DNA of 50,020 bases, from assembly GCA_002734085.1 (NCBI GenBank), contig NVXV01000013.1:57354-107373 (forward strand), read 5' to 3'. The notes below the pieces were generated by a model. That model had not been told where the DNA came from. It saw only the letters and a list, made by a program, of their open reading frames with translations, and did no database searches. How positions within the stretch are numbered: position 1 is the first letter of the stretch; the number at the start of each line of letters is the position of its first letter. A program made the position numbers and the translations under genes. This stretch comes from Fluviicola sp. Its GTDB lineage: Bacteria; Bacteroidota; Bacteroidia; Flavobacteriales_D; Crocinitomicaceae. Positions 1-8,596 of this stretch are shown in pieces.

Positions 1-1
1 G

Positions 2-1093
2 ATGACAGTATCTGATTTTTATTGTGATCTATTTAACCATATTGATAGCACATCACTTATTGGTATAGATCAGTCTTTAAAACAATCATTAGAGTCAGAA
101 GCACTGGTTGACTCTTTGTTTAGAGCTGTCACTAATGATTTAAAACAAGAGATAGTTATCGATTCGTTGATTAGAATTATTGAAGAACGGTATGATGATA
201 TAGGCTTAGATCTTGAAATGGCGGAGCAACGAGCTGCACTTAAAGAGGCGTATGAACCCTTAAGGGCATTAGCAGATTCTCTGGTTGAATTCTCTGACAC
301 ATTGAAAAATGCATTGATTGAAGAACTAAATGGTTTTAAGATTGAAGATGAAAAACTTCCTGATTTTGCGAAAAAGCCAAATGGATTATTTTTTGCGATT
401 CAAGTGGGAGCATTTAGTGAAAAAGCATCACCAAGTACCTTTGCGAATTTGAGTGAAGTAGTAGAGGTGGAGGGGCCAACAGGTTTACATCATTATATCA
501 CTGGATTCTGTAATAGCATCGATGCAGCACTTAAATCTCAAGCGCAAGTGAGAGGAGTCGGTTATCCGGATGCATTTATTGTTGCCTATTGCGATGGTGA
601 AAGAATCCCTCTGTTTAGAGCAAAAGAGTTGATTGCATCAGGTGAATGCGAGCCACTAGCACAGTCACAAGAGCCAAATATTGACTATACCGTAATGGTG
701 AATCGCCCAGGTACAGACAAGCCGTTTACCGTTGAAATTGATCCAGACTACAACAAAGCGAGTGGAGCAGTAGAAGCAGTTGCATCAGAAACACGCCAGG
801 GATTATACTTTACCGTACAAATTGGAGTGTTCGACAGCCCTGTAAAATCAAGTGAAATTAACGATATGCCTGATTTGATAACAACACTCCTCCCCAATGG
901 ACAGATCCGTTACAGTTCGGGAAGATTCAATAGTGAAGCAAAAGCAAAAGCTGCATTACCATACGCCGTAAATAATGGTGTTCTAGACGCCTTCGTCACA
1001 GCCTACTATAAAGGAAAACGTATTCCTGTTTCTAAAGCAAGAGAGTTGCTTGAGAAAGAAGGAAATGGCATTCTTGAGACTTTTGAAGAATAA
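2..1093 (+). CDS. SPOR-repeat protein, probably 3' part of a longer gene
   Basis: The 363-residue reading frame begins at the edge of the window. The ATG at position 2 may be an internal methionine, so the gene is probably 5'-partial. Two related repeats are visible, at about residues 128-210 and 268-350. Each begins with a phrase like FFAIQVGAF or YFTVQIGVF and ends with DAFIVAYCDGERIP or DAFVTAYYKGKRIP. This fits SPOR-like modules, which in known families bind peptidoglycan or serve as envelope protein-interaction domains. The first 120 residues are acidic and helical. There is no signal peptide, as expected if the true N-terminus lies outside the window. It ends 166 bp before the next plus-strand gene. 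The repeat assignment is fairly good; the role of the whole protein is unknown. Confidence 0.7.
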   Translation: MTVSDFYCDLFNHIDSTSLIGIDQSLKQSLESEALVDSLFRAVTNDLKQEIVIDSLIRIIEERYDDIGLDLEMAEQRAALKEAYEPLRALADSLVEFSDTLKNALIEELNGFKIEDEKLPDFAKKPNGLFFAIQVGAFSEKASPSTFANLSEVVEVEGPTGLHHYITGFCNSIDAALKSQAQVRGVGYPDAFIVAYCDGERIPLFRAKELIASGECEPLAQSQEPNIDYTVMVNRPGTDKPFTVEIDPDYNKASGAVEAVASETRQGLYFTVQIGVFDSPVKSSEINDMPDLITTLLPNGQIRYSSGRFNSEAKAKAALPYAVNNGVLDAFVTAYYKGKRIPVSKARELLEKEGNGILETFEE

Positions 1094-1184
1094 GACCAAG
1101 CCCAAAAAAATGGCAAAATCATATTTGTTTACAATACTACTCCTTAGGTAGCCAACCTTTCTACAAGTTTTTGCGTAAATGATA

Positions 1185-1212
1185 TTGTAAACAAAATTTA
1201 TTACTATTTTTG
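1185..1212 (+). promoter_or_regulatory. Bacteroidota-type promoter for the T9SS cargo gene
   Basis: A TATTTTTG element at 1205-1212 matches the TAnnTTTG -7 box of Bacteroidota. It is preceded by TTG at 1185-1187 with a 17-bp spacer. It lies 47 bp before the ATG at 1260, in the only sizeable gap upstream of that gene. Confidence 0.6.
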
Positions 1213-1259
1213 AAAATTAAGTATTTTTACTTAGGAACTAATTAAACGAAATATTTATT

Positions 1260-3662
1260 ATGAAACATTTTACTTTTAAAAATTTAAAACAACTGTCTAT
1301 AGCAAGTGCTTTTGCACTTGGGTTGACCACCATGACAGCTCATGGTCAGACATTTGAATGGGTTAATGGCTTTGAGGGAACTAGTGATAATTTTGGTCAG
1401 GGTATAGGATCTGATGCCACTGGAAACGTGTACTCAGGTGGTTATTTTTTCGGTGATATTGATTTGGATCCTAGTACAGGAACAGATGTAGAGACATCCG
1501 AAGGACAACAAGACATATATATATCTAAAACAGATGTTGATGGTAATTATGCTTGGGGGCATTCTTTCGGTGCAGATTTAAGAGACCGATGTAATGATAT
1601 TTATGTGGACGATGCTGGAAATGTATATGCAACGGGTTATTTTGAAGATACTGTAGATTTTGATCCAGGAGTAGGACAAAGCATTTTAACAGCTGTTGGA
1701 GAAAGAGATGTTTTTGTTCTTAAACTAGATACAGATGGAGAATTACTATGGGTGAAACGTTTTGGAGGTCTTTTAGACGGCGAAGGAGTTTCACTAAAAG
1801 GTGATGAAAATGATCGTATTTTTGTTTCAGGTTTATTTCAAGGAACGTATGATTTTGATCCAACCTCAGGGAGTCATATACTGACGGCTGAAGGTAATCG
1901 CGATGCTTTTGTGATGGAACTAAATGAAATGGGTAACCTTGTATGGGTTCGACAATTTAGTGGTCTAGAGAACTCTTATGGGATGTCAATAGACTTAACG
2001 AGTAATGGGAATTTATTTGTTGGTGGTTTTTATTCTGGAACAGTTGATTTTGATCCAAGTGGTTCTTCTCAGTTCTTAACTTCTAACGGAAGCTTTGATT
2101 TGTTTGCAATGAAGCTGGATAATAATGGAGAACTAATGTGGGTAAAAGGTTATGGAGGCACTGGACAAGAAAGAGGTGAAGGTGTAATTGTAGATAGTGA
2201 TGATAACCTTTATATCACTGGTCGACTTCAAGGGACAGTTAATTTTGACCCAGGAAATACGGATACTGAATTGACTGCTGGTGGCGGATTTGACGGATAT
2301 GTATTGAAGCTAGATAATAATGGAGACTTTCAGTGGGTGAATCACGTAATGAGTACTTCGAATTGTATTTCATTTCGTTTAGCAAAAGACCCTTCTGATG
2401 GAATTTATGCTTCGGGTTATTTCGCTGGGGATACTGATTTTGTTTCTCAGAGTGGAACAACATCAATAACAGCTGTAGGAGGTAATAATGGGTTTATTCA
2501 AAAGTACGATATAGATGGTAATGAAGCGTGGTTGCATACGCACCAAGGGGGAACAGCTATCTTTTCTGTAGGTATATCTGTAGGGGACAACTGGGATGTT
2601 CATTCCACAGGTTATTACGCAGGTACGGCTGATTTTGACCCATCAGGAACAAATACATCTTTAACTTCTGTTGACGCAAGTGATGCGTATACGCATAAAC
2701 TTTCTCAAACTTGTGTTGCACCGGTATTTGATAGTATCAATTATGTGGCAGCAGACACATTGTTTTGTCCAAGTGAGATGGCATCAACAGAGCTTATTGC
2801 TATAGGTACATTGAACGATGCGGCGAGTTGGGAATGGTATACTGGTGGATGTGGCATGACGCACGTTGCTTCTGGGGATACGGTTACTTTTATGCCAACT
2901 ACAACTACGACTTATTATGTAAGAGCAGAAGGAGCTTGTGGAGTACCACAAACATGTGATAGTATTACAATTCATGTAGACGACCTTGAAGCACCTGTTG
3001 CTGATGTAGCAACTTTAGGAGATATTACTGAAATTTGTGAAGTAACATCCTTAATGGCACCAACTGCTACTGATGCTTGTGAAGGTACTATTGAAGGCAC
3101 ACATGATGCTACTTTGCCAATAACAACAAATACAACGATAACATGGACATATACAGATGTTGCTGGTAATTCATCTATGCAGACCCAAGATGTAATTATA
3201 ACAGGTGTTGATGTTACAACTTCTGTGGATGGGGTTATGTTATCTGCTAATAATTCTACAGTAGGAGTTGCTTACCGTTGGATTGATTGTAATGATAACA
3301 ATAGTCCAATTGTAAATGCAACGAATCAAACGTACACTCCGGATATGAATGGTAGCTATGCAGTAATTGTTTTACAAGATGGTTGTCAGGATACAAGTGC
3401 TTGTATCGATGTAACAACGGTTGGATTAGAAGATTATTCTAAAACTAATATTTCTGTATATCCTAATCCTAGTTCAGGCAATTTTAATATTCAATTGCCT
3501 ACTGCTGATGCAGTAAACTACACAATTACTGATAATGCAGGACGAATTGTACTGGAAGGTACGTTTGAGCAATTGGAAAATACAATTGATTTATCTACTG
3601 AAGAGCAAGGGGTTTATTTCTTGCGTGTTGAAGCTAGTGTGATGAAGCTGGTAGTACAGTAA
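1260..3662 (+). CDS. Secreted beta-propeller (SBBP-like) protein with T9SS sorting domain
   Basis: This 800-residue protein begins with a signal peptide of about 29 residues (basic start, hydrophobic core, cleavage near AHGQ). Residues 30-485 contain about eight repeats of roughly 50-55 residues carrying phrases such as GNVYATGYF, TVDFDP and WVKGYGG. This is the pattern of SBBP-type beta-propeller repeats. Next come an Ig-like segment with paired cysteines (about 490-575), a HYR-like domain (about 580-650), another Ig-like segment, and a type A T9SS C-terminal domain. That domain starts at about residue 730 with SVYPNPSSGNF and ends in a short basic-hydrophobic strand. By family knowledge it would be exported by Sec, moved across the outer membrane by the type IX system and attached to the surface. 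Its ligand is unknown. It is monocistronic between its own promoter and a terminator. Confidence 0.88.
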   Translation: MKHFTFKNLKQLSIASAFALGLTTMTAHGQTFEWVNGFEGTSDNFGQGIGSDATGNVYSGGYFFGDIDLDPSTGTDVETSEGQQDIYISKTDVDGNYAWGHSFGADLRDRCNDIYVDDAGNVYATGYFEDTVDFDPGVGQSILTAVGERDVFVLKLDTDGELLWVKRFGGLLDGEGVSLKGDENDRIFVSGLFQGTYDFDPTSGSHILTAEGNRDAFVMELNEMGNLVWVRQFSGLENSYGMSIDLTSNGNLFVGGFYSGTVDFDPSGSSQFLTSNGSFDLFAMKLDNNGELMWVKGYGGTGQERGEGVIVDSDDNLYITGRLQGTVNFDPGNTDTELTAGGGFDGYVLKLDNNGDFQWVNHVMSTSNCISFRLAKDPSDGIYASGYFAGDTDFVSQSGTTSITAVGGNNGFIQKYDIDGNEAWLHTHQGGTAIFSVGISVGDNWDVHSTGYYAGTADFDPSGTNTSLTSVDASDAYTHKLSQTCVAPVFDSINYVAADTLFCPSEMASTELIAIGTLNDAASWEWYTGGCGMTHVASGDTVTFMPTTTTTYYVRAEGACGVPQTCDSITIHVDDLEAPVADVATLGDITEICEVTSLMAPTATDACEGTIEGTHDATLPITTNTTITWTYTDVAGNSSMQTQDVIITGVDVTTSVDGVMLSANNSTVGVAYRWIDCNDNNSPIVNATNQTYTPDMNGSYAVIVLQDGCQDTSACIDVTTVGLEDYSKTNISVYPNPSSGNFNIQLPTADAVNYTITDNAGRIVLEGTFEQLENTIDLSTEEQGVYFLRVEASVMKLVVQ

Positions 3663-3687
3663 TAGGATGAACTTTTTCGATAATTTA

Positions 3688-3715
3688 AAGCCCTGCAGAA
3701 ATGCGGGGCTTTTTT
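3688..3715 (+). terminator. Rho-independent terminator of the T9SS cargo gene
   Basis: A 9-bp stem (AAGCCCTGC at 3688-3696 pairing with GCGGGGCTT at 3703-3711, one G-T pair) has a 6-nt loop and is followed by a T run. It lies 25 bp after the stop codon. Confidence 0.85.
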
Positions 3716-3821
3716 ATATTCAGACTGAATGAGACAGTTGAGCGGAGAGTAGAAGTTAGTCGAAGTCACACATGTAATCACCATTCTTTCCAATTCATAT
3801 TATACATGATTCCTAATCTAC

Positions 3822-3869
3822 CAATCTAAAAACCTCCATACAGAATTCTGTATGGAGGTTTTTAGATTG
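3822..3869. terminator. Perfect 48-bp palindrome, probable bidirectional terminator
   Basis: Positions 3822-3845 and 3846-3869 are exact inverted copies (24-bp arms, no spacer, centred on GAATTC). Each arm contains an A5 or T5 run followed by a CCTCC or GGAGG core. The inner hairpin plus its T run would therefore look like an intrinsic terminator on either strand. It lies in the 241-bp gap between convergent transcription units and 34 bp past the last stop codon of the minus-strand polysaccharide locus, which fits termination of that long operon. Confidence 0.7.
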
Positions 3870-3903
3870 AGTTATTTTATACCTATACAATGAAGAACAT
3901 TAA

Positions 3904-5013
3904 TTACTTATATAATTCATTATAAATAGAGCTTAAGTATGCATCAAACTGTTCAATAGAATGATTATTTAGTACTTTTTTACGGCTATTTTCGAAGAGG
4001 GAATTGTCGTTTTCAATCTTTTTGATGATCGTATTTATTCCAGTAATAATACTTTCAGCACTGTTATTTATTCGAATTCCATTTGAGTCGTCAACGAGTT
4101 TGTAAGTATGACCAACATCCGTAGCGATTACTGCATTTTTACATGCCATCGCCTCAAGTAAAGACTGTGAAGGGTAATTCTCTCCCTTTTGAAGACTTAA
4201 AAAGATTTTAGATTTGCGTAAGAAGCGTTTTGGATCATCTGTGTAAGACAGTTTTATTTGATTATTCAGGTGAAGTAAGTTTATTTTTTCGATAACTTCC
4301 TCCTTGCCTTTCCCTTTTCCTAAGATGTCTAAAAAGTAATGACCACTGATTTTGTCCCAATTTTCAATCAACTTAATGAGTAAGTTTAATCCCTTTTGAT
4401 CATTTAACCCGCCTAAGAATACTATTTTATTTTCTTTTTCTTCAACTTTTGTTTGGGTATTTTTTAGGTCAATAAAACTTCCTGGCGATGTGTGTACATA
4501 TTTTGGTGCTATAGCAGTTGTACTTATCAATTGATCAGAAATTAAAGGACTCAAACAATCATAATGTGTTTTGTAGATACTTCGTTGAAATAGTTTGTGT
4601 TTTAATTTATAATTTAAAGATGGATAAAATCCAGTGTAAACGGAAACTAACTTTCTTGAATTCTTGAACATTTTAAATACATGTAGTGAAGTAAATGTTG
4701 AAAAGTGTACTACATCAAAGTGGTTTTTTTTTTGAAGAAATAACACCTTTAGATAAAAAGAAACAACGTTTGCAGATGTGTTGAGTCGGCGTAAATTTCC
4801 AATTCGTATATTTTTGTAGGTAATTAATTTTACACGCTTACTTTGAAGCAAAACTGCATATTCTGAATCGAGAAGTATATTTCTGTTTACAAGAAACGAA
4901 TATGTATGACTGGATTCATTTTTATTAGCGAGATAACAGACGTAATTGATAAACCTCTTTTCAACACCTCCACGACCTCTAGAGGCTAGCAATATGAGAA
5001 CATTTTTACTCAA
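3904..5013 (-). CDS. GT4-family glycosyltransferase
   Basis: This 369-residue protein has the layout of a GT-B retaining glycosyltransferase. The N-terminal Rossmann half starts VLILLASRGRGGVEKR. The C-terminal half contains FLGGLNDQKGLNLL and the donor-site E-x7-E region ENYPSQSLLEAMACKNAVI. It would add a sugar from an NDP donor to a lipid-linked acceptor at the cytoplasmic face of the inner membrane. Donor and acceptor cannot be told from sequence. The start codon is TTG; no in-frame ATG lies near the N-terminus, and the TTG overlaps the stop of the upstream flippase gene by 4 bp (TTGA), so coupled translation is likely. It is the last gene of the locus. Confidence 0.88.
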   Translation of the reverse strand: MSKNVLILLASRGRGGVEKRFINYVCYLANKNESSHTYSFLVNRNILLDSEYAVLLQSKRVKLITYKNIRIGNLRRLNTSANVVSFYLKVLFLQKKNHFDVVHFSTFTSLHVFKMFKNSRKLVSVYTGFYPSLNYKLKHKLFQRSIYKTHYDCLSPLISDQLISTTAIAPKYVHTSPGSFIDLKNTQTKVEEKENKIVFLGGLNDQKGLNLLIKLIENWDKISGHYFLDILGKGKGKEEVIEKINLLHLNNQIKLSYTDDPKRFLRKSKIFLSLQKGENYPSQSLLEAMACKNAVIATDVGHTYKLVDDSNGIRINNSAESIITGINTIIKKIENDNSLFENSRKKVLNNHSIEQFDAYLSSIYNELYK

Positions 5014-6242
5014 TATGTTTTTGCCTTAAGTTTATTAGTGATTATTTTTAAATAAACCATACTAGAAATAAATGTAATAACTGCAATGAGATATATGGAA
5101 TAAATTAATAATTCGAGATGCATTAAGATAGGAGTAAATATGCCAATTATAATCAATTGAATGAATGAAACTATCGAGTAAAGTCTATCCAAAATCATAT
5201 TATTTAGAAAAATAACAGTACATGTATAGATTCCCCATATTGGCACAAGAACATACATAAAAGAAAAAAAGTATTGATTGGCTGATTTGAATTCGCTTTC
5301 AAAAAAATAGTCAATTAAATAATCATGTAGCACATAAACAATACTGCCACCTAGAAGACCAACTGATAAAAACCCTAGTACCGCGAGGCGTAGTATTGAA
5401 ATGATTTTGTCATCTTTTTCTTGTAAGTATTTAACGATAAAAGGAGAAAGTACGAGCGTACCAATACTAAAGACGCCCATCATTAATAAAAATATTTTGT
5501 AAGCGATCATATATGCCCCTAGCACTTCGTTGCTATAAAAATAGGGTATAAGTAGAATTGGGATAGAAAAAGTTAAGAAACTTGTTTTTGCACCAAAGCC
5601 GAGGTGAAAATTACTTTTGAGTACGCCAAATGATTTTTTAAAATTCAGCGATATTTTACGAATAGACAATATACCTTTCGAAAACAAGTAATTAATAAGT
5701 GTTTCTGAAAATTGAAAAAGTATGAGAAAGAAAAATAAATAATAGATATCACTTGATGATTCAACGAAAAGAAGAAGCAGAGTTAAAAAAAGTATTTGTC
5801 CCATAAGTCTGGCGATACTTGGAATGACAGTGTTCTTTTTAGCATAAAAATAAAAATCTAAATTGAGGGCCTGTCCTAAATTTGCTACCAAAGCTAGTAC
5901 AATTAATATCAGGGCGTCTATATTTTGATAAACGGTTGTGGTGATGATGATTAAAGTGGCAGTTGAAACCAGCCAAAGAACTACTCTCGTAGAAATAATT
6001 TCATGCACAACATCTACTGTTTTTTTATTGTTAGATGCTATCTCTCTTATACCTTTAGCTAAGAATCCCCAATTAATTAAAACTAAACCATAGCCTGCAA
6101 TTGTCAAGAGATGATTATATTTTCCATATAATTCTATTCCTAACGCATTACTTATAAGTGGGATCGTGACGAGTGCAATCACTTTTCCAAAAATGAAAGC
6201 AATAGTTTTTATAATAGCATTAAACGACAATTGGATCATCAT
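5010..6242 (-). CDS. Wzx-type oligosaccharide flippase (second copy in the locus)
   Basis: This 410-residue, very hydrophobic protein has about 12 predicted membrane segments and begins FNAIIKTIAFIFGKVIALVTIPLIS. That is the typical N-terminus of the polysaccharide biosynthesis (PST/MATE-like) exporters. Known members move undecaprenyl-linked repeat units from the cytoplasmic to the periplasmic face. It overlaps the downstream GT4 gene by 4 bp and follows the DUF354-VanZ gene by 22 bp. A separate flippase is encoded at 30121-31491, so the locus carries two. No homology to a defined substrate class can be claimed. Confidence 0.87.
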   Translation of the reverse strand: MMIQLSFNAIIKTIAFIFGKVIALVTIPLISNALGIELYGKYNHLLTIAGYGLVLINWGFLAKGIREIASNNKKTVDVVHEIISTRVVLWLVSTATLIIITTTVYQNIDALILIVLALVANLGQALNLDFYFYAKKNTVIPSIARLMGQILFLTLLLLFVESSSDIYYLFFFLILFQFSETLINYLFSKGILSIRKISLNFKKSFGVLKSNFHLGFGAKTSFLTFSIPILLIPYFYSNEVLGAYMIAYKIFLLMMGVFSIGTLVLSPFIVKYLQEKDDKIISILRLAVLGFLSVGLLGGSIVYVLHDYLIDYFFESEFKSANQYFFSFMYVLVPIWGIYTCTVIFLNNMILDRLYSIVSFIQLIIIGIFTPILMHLELLIYSIYLIAVITFISSMVYLKIITNKLKAKTY

Positions 6243-6264
6243 TTATTAACTCTCTGTTTAATAT

Positions 6265-7770
6265 TTATTTTTTACTAAAAAGCCCAAAAAAATAAAGTGT
6301 AGCTCCACCAATGAAAACACCTAATATGTTGGCCATTAAATCTTGGAAGGTAAATGAACGATAGGGAAGTAAAAGATGTGTGATTTCAAATAAAGCTGCG
6401 ATTAAAACACCTAGTAGAGATGCTTTTAACCACCTAAATTTTATTTGCCTTAAGAATAAGGGTAGAATTAAAAAAGGGATAGGAGCAAAAACGAAGAAAT
6501 GGATTATGTGATCACCACGAAAACTTTTATAGTGCTGTCTATTTAGTGATAACGAATCCGAAAAGGGGAAAAGGTAGAAAAAGAGTAGAATACTAAAATA
6601 GAGTAGAATGAGTAAAAGCGATTTCTTGGTATTCCCTTTTCTTAATTCAAATGTTGAAGACGTACCAGGTTTGATACCAGTTTTTTTGAGAGAGAAATCT
6701 TTATCATTTTTTAGTTGATCTAAAGACTTGGGATAACTTAAAAGTAACCATGAAATTAATTGATGCGTATTTATTTTATCATTAATCAGTTGGCGCTTAC
6801 GCTTTAAGAATTTTTCCTTGAGATTGGTTGTTTGTATTAATTCATTAAGTTTTTCAAAGAATTCTTTCTTTTGCTTTGGTAAAAAACCAAAAGTAAGTGA
6901 GTATGTATGCTCCAACTCTTCTAAAACGCTTATCCGACCTGCATAGTCATTTAAGCGAAGAGAAGGAATGCCTAAAGAGGCTGCCTCCATAGCCATGCTT
7001 TGACTGTCACCAATCACCATACTAGAATGAGCTATTACGTGATGAATATCATTTGGATTTATTACTAGTCGGTACTGTTCAAGAGATCTAGGAATTTCTT
7101 TCTCGCTTGATATAAATACGTTACCGTGAGGAAGTAACTCTTTGATTAACTCATTTGTCGTTTTGGTGTCAATCCCATGCTTACCATAATCATGATGAGC
7201 ATTGAATGCAGTAAATCGTATGATGAAATTTTTTTGGGAGAGGTCTAAATAGTTTTTCGCTATATTCTCGTCTGCAAGAAAATGATCTGGGTGAAGAAAC
7301 GCAAATTCATGATAACTATTATAACCGATTTTTTTATTTTCCCACTTACCAATTTTACAAATATGGGGTGCAAGAATATGTGTTGAGTTGGGAAAGCTTA
7401 ATTTAGCGTATAAGGGAATAACAGACGCATCATCTTCGACTACATTGATGTAGTCTATCTTTAATTTTCGACTGATTCGGGGTAAAATAAAAGAAGTACC
7501 AACCAATACATCTGGTCTAAATTTCTGACAATGCTTCTTTATAATCTTATATTGATTTATAAAATTAATAAATAGTGAGAAGAGATTCCCCTCTTTCCCT
7601 TTTGAATGTGTATTAATGTAGTTTACACCATCATTATCTAATAATTGAGTGAGTACATCTTTGTTTTTTGCGATTATCAATAATTCATGCCCGTTCTTTT
7701 CAATATCCTTCAGCGTGTGTTTGAAGAGGTGATATTGTGCAGGATGGTTTATATGGAAAAGATATTTCAT
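6265..7770 (-). CDS. DUF354 glycosyltransferase-like protein fused to a VanZ-like membrane domain
   Basis: The protein has 501 residues. Residues 1-355 resemble the DUF354 protein encoded two genes upstream (8597-9679): both begin with an HPA.(V/Y)HLFK phrase and share FLHP or YLHP, ISSE(K/S)E(I/L)P and an (E/D)QYR(L/I)-I phrase. DUF354 proteins are GT-B-like and occur in polysaccharide clusters; their exact reaction is poorly defined. Residues 384-500 add four hydrophobic segments with the VanZ-family motifs GDHIIHFFVFAP (419-430) and FQDLMANILG (475-484). VanZ itself gives low-level teicoplanin resistance by an unclear envelope mechanism. The tail would anchor the protein in the inner membrane. 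The stop and frame are continuous through the junction, so this is one gene. The domain calls are good; the combined function is unknown. Confidence 0.8.
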   Translation of the reverse strand: MKYLFHINHPAQYHLFKHTLKDIEKNGHELLIIAKNKDVLTQLLDNDGVNYINTHSKGKEGNLFSLFINFINQYKIIKKHCQKFRPDVLVGTSFILPRISRKLKIDYINVVEDDASVIPLYAKLSFPNSTHILAPHICKIGKWENKKIGYNSYHEFAFLHPDHFLADENIAKNYLDLSQKNFIIRFTAFNAHHDYGKHGIDTKTTNELIKELLPHGNVFISSEKEIPRSLEQYRLVINPNDIHHVIAHSSMVIGDSQSMAMEAASLGIPSLRLNDYAGRISVLEELEHTYSLTFGFLPKQKKEFFEKLNELIQTTNLKEKFLKRKRQLINDKINTHQLISWLLLSYPKSLDQLKNDKDFSLKKTGIKPGTSSTFELRKGNTKKSLLLILLYFSILLFFYLFPFSDSLSLNRQHYKSFRGDHIIHFFVFAPIPFLILPLFLRQIKFRWLKASLLGVLIAALFEITHLLLPYRSFTFQDLMANILGVFIGGATLYFFGLFSKK

Positions 7771-7816
7771 TTACAGCTTACGATTTATCTTTAAATAAAT
7801 TAGAAATTTAATAATG

Positions 7817-8566
7817 TTACTTTTTTATTATTCGTTTAATGATATTTTTCGTGTTTTGAAGTAGTAATTCTTTCGTCCACTTGAACTTATTATTATCCCA
7901 TCGTTGCGGATGAAAAGTAAACATGATTTGATCGGGTAATTGATGTTTCTTTGCTGAAGCAATAATCTCATCTGTTTTATGAAAACATAAATCAAAACCA
8001 GAATCTACTCTGTCGCGAACACTTACTTTATCACCATCCCACTTCCTACCTGTGTCAGTAAGGTAAAAGACCTTTTTAAAATCTACATCGAAATAAGGTT
8101 CGCCAATAATTCCGTAATCTCTGTAATTGTAATGTTTCCATAGATCTTTACTGTCGTGTTTTGACATTGGGCTGCCGTGCATGCATATTGTAGAAACGGG
8201 AGCCAATTTTCTCAACGCCTCTAAGTTTTTTTGAAAATCTTCAATTCCTTTTTCGACATTACCTTTAGTTGTTGTTAAACATTCATAGTGGTATCCAATT
8301 TCATGTCCCAGATCGCGAATCGTTTTTATAACATCCTCATCCCAACTTTGGGGAACTGCACGAAAATAGTACGTACCTTTTACGTCATATTCGGCTTGAA
8401 CTTTAGCAAATGCCAAAGAATTTAATGGCAACAGATCAGTATCGTGTCTTAAAACAATACTCTTTTCATTAGCTTTTTGAAGAAAACTTTCAAAAGTCAT
8501 AAAAGAGTATTCGCTGTTTTTCAGCTCCTTTAGGAGCTCTATATATTTCTTAAAAGTGAAGTCCAT
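7817..8566 (-). CDS. NodB-like polysaccharide deacetylase family protein
   Basis: This 249-residue protein has a distant NodB-type metal-dependent deacetylase core. Motif 1 is VLRHDTD at residues 38-44, where the paired Asp/His reads RHDTD instead of TFDDG. Motif 2 is GHEIGYHYE at 87-95, which could supply two metal histidines. A later CMHGSP and a C-terminal FTFHPQRW may supply more active-site residues. Family members with this RHD.D variant occur in surface-glycan clusters, and N-deacetylation of a HexNAc is the natural guess. No signal peptide is present, so it would act in the cytoplasm on a nucleotide- or lipid-linked sugar. It sits between two DUF354 genes, with gaps of 46 and 30 bp. 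Confidence 0.72.
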   Translation of the reverse strand: MDFTFKKYIELLKELKNSEYSFMTFESFLQKANEKSIVLRHDTDLLPLNSLAFAKVQAEYDVKGTYYFRAVPQSWDEDVIKTIRDLGHEIGYHYECLTTTKGNVEKGIEDFQKNLEALRKLAPVSTICMHGSPMSKHDSKDLWKHYNYRDYGIIGEPYFDVDFKKVFYLTDTGRKWDGDKVSVRDRVDSGFDLCFHKTDEIIASAKKHQLPDQIMFTFHPQRWDNNKFKWTKELLLQNTKNIIKRIIKK

Positions 8567-8596
8567 TTTTTATATGAGTAGTTTGAATTGAGCAAA

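Noticed and set aside
2239-2466. Antisense open frames within the T9SS cargo gene and similar long frames opposite other genes
   Set aside because: They overlap well-supported genes, lack family resemblance and starts with context, and are expected by chance in AT-rich repetitive coding DNA.
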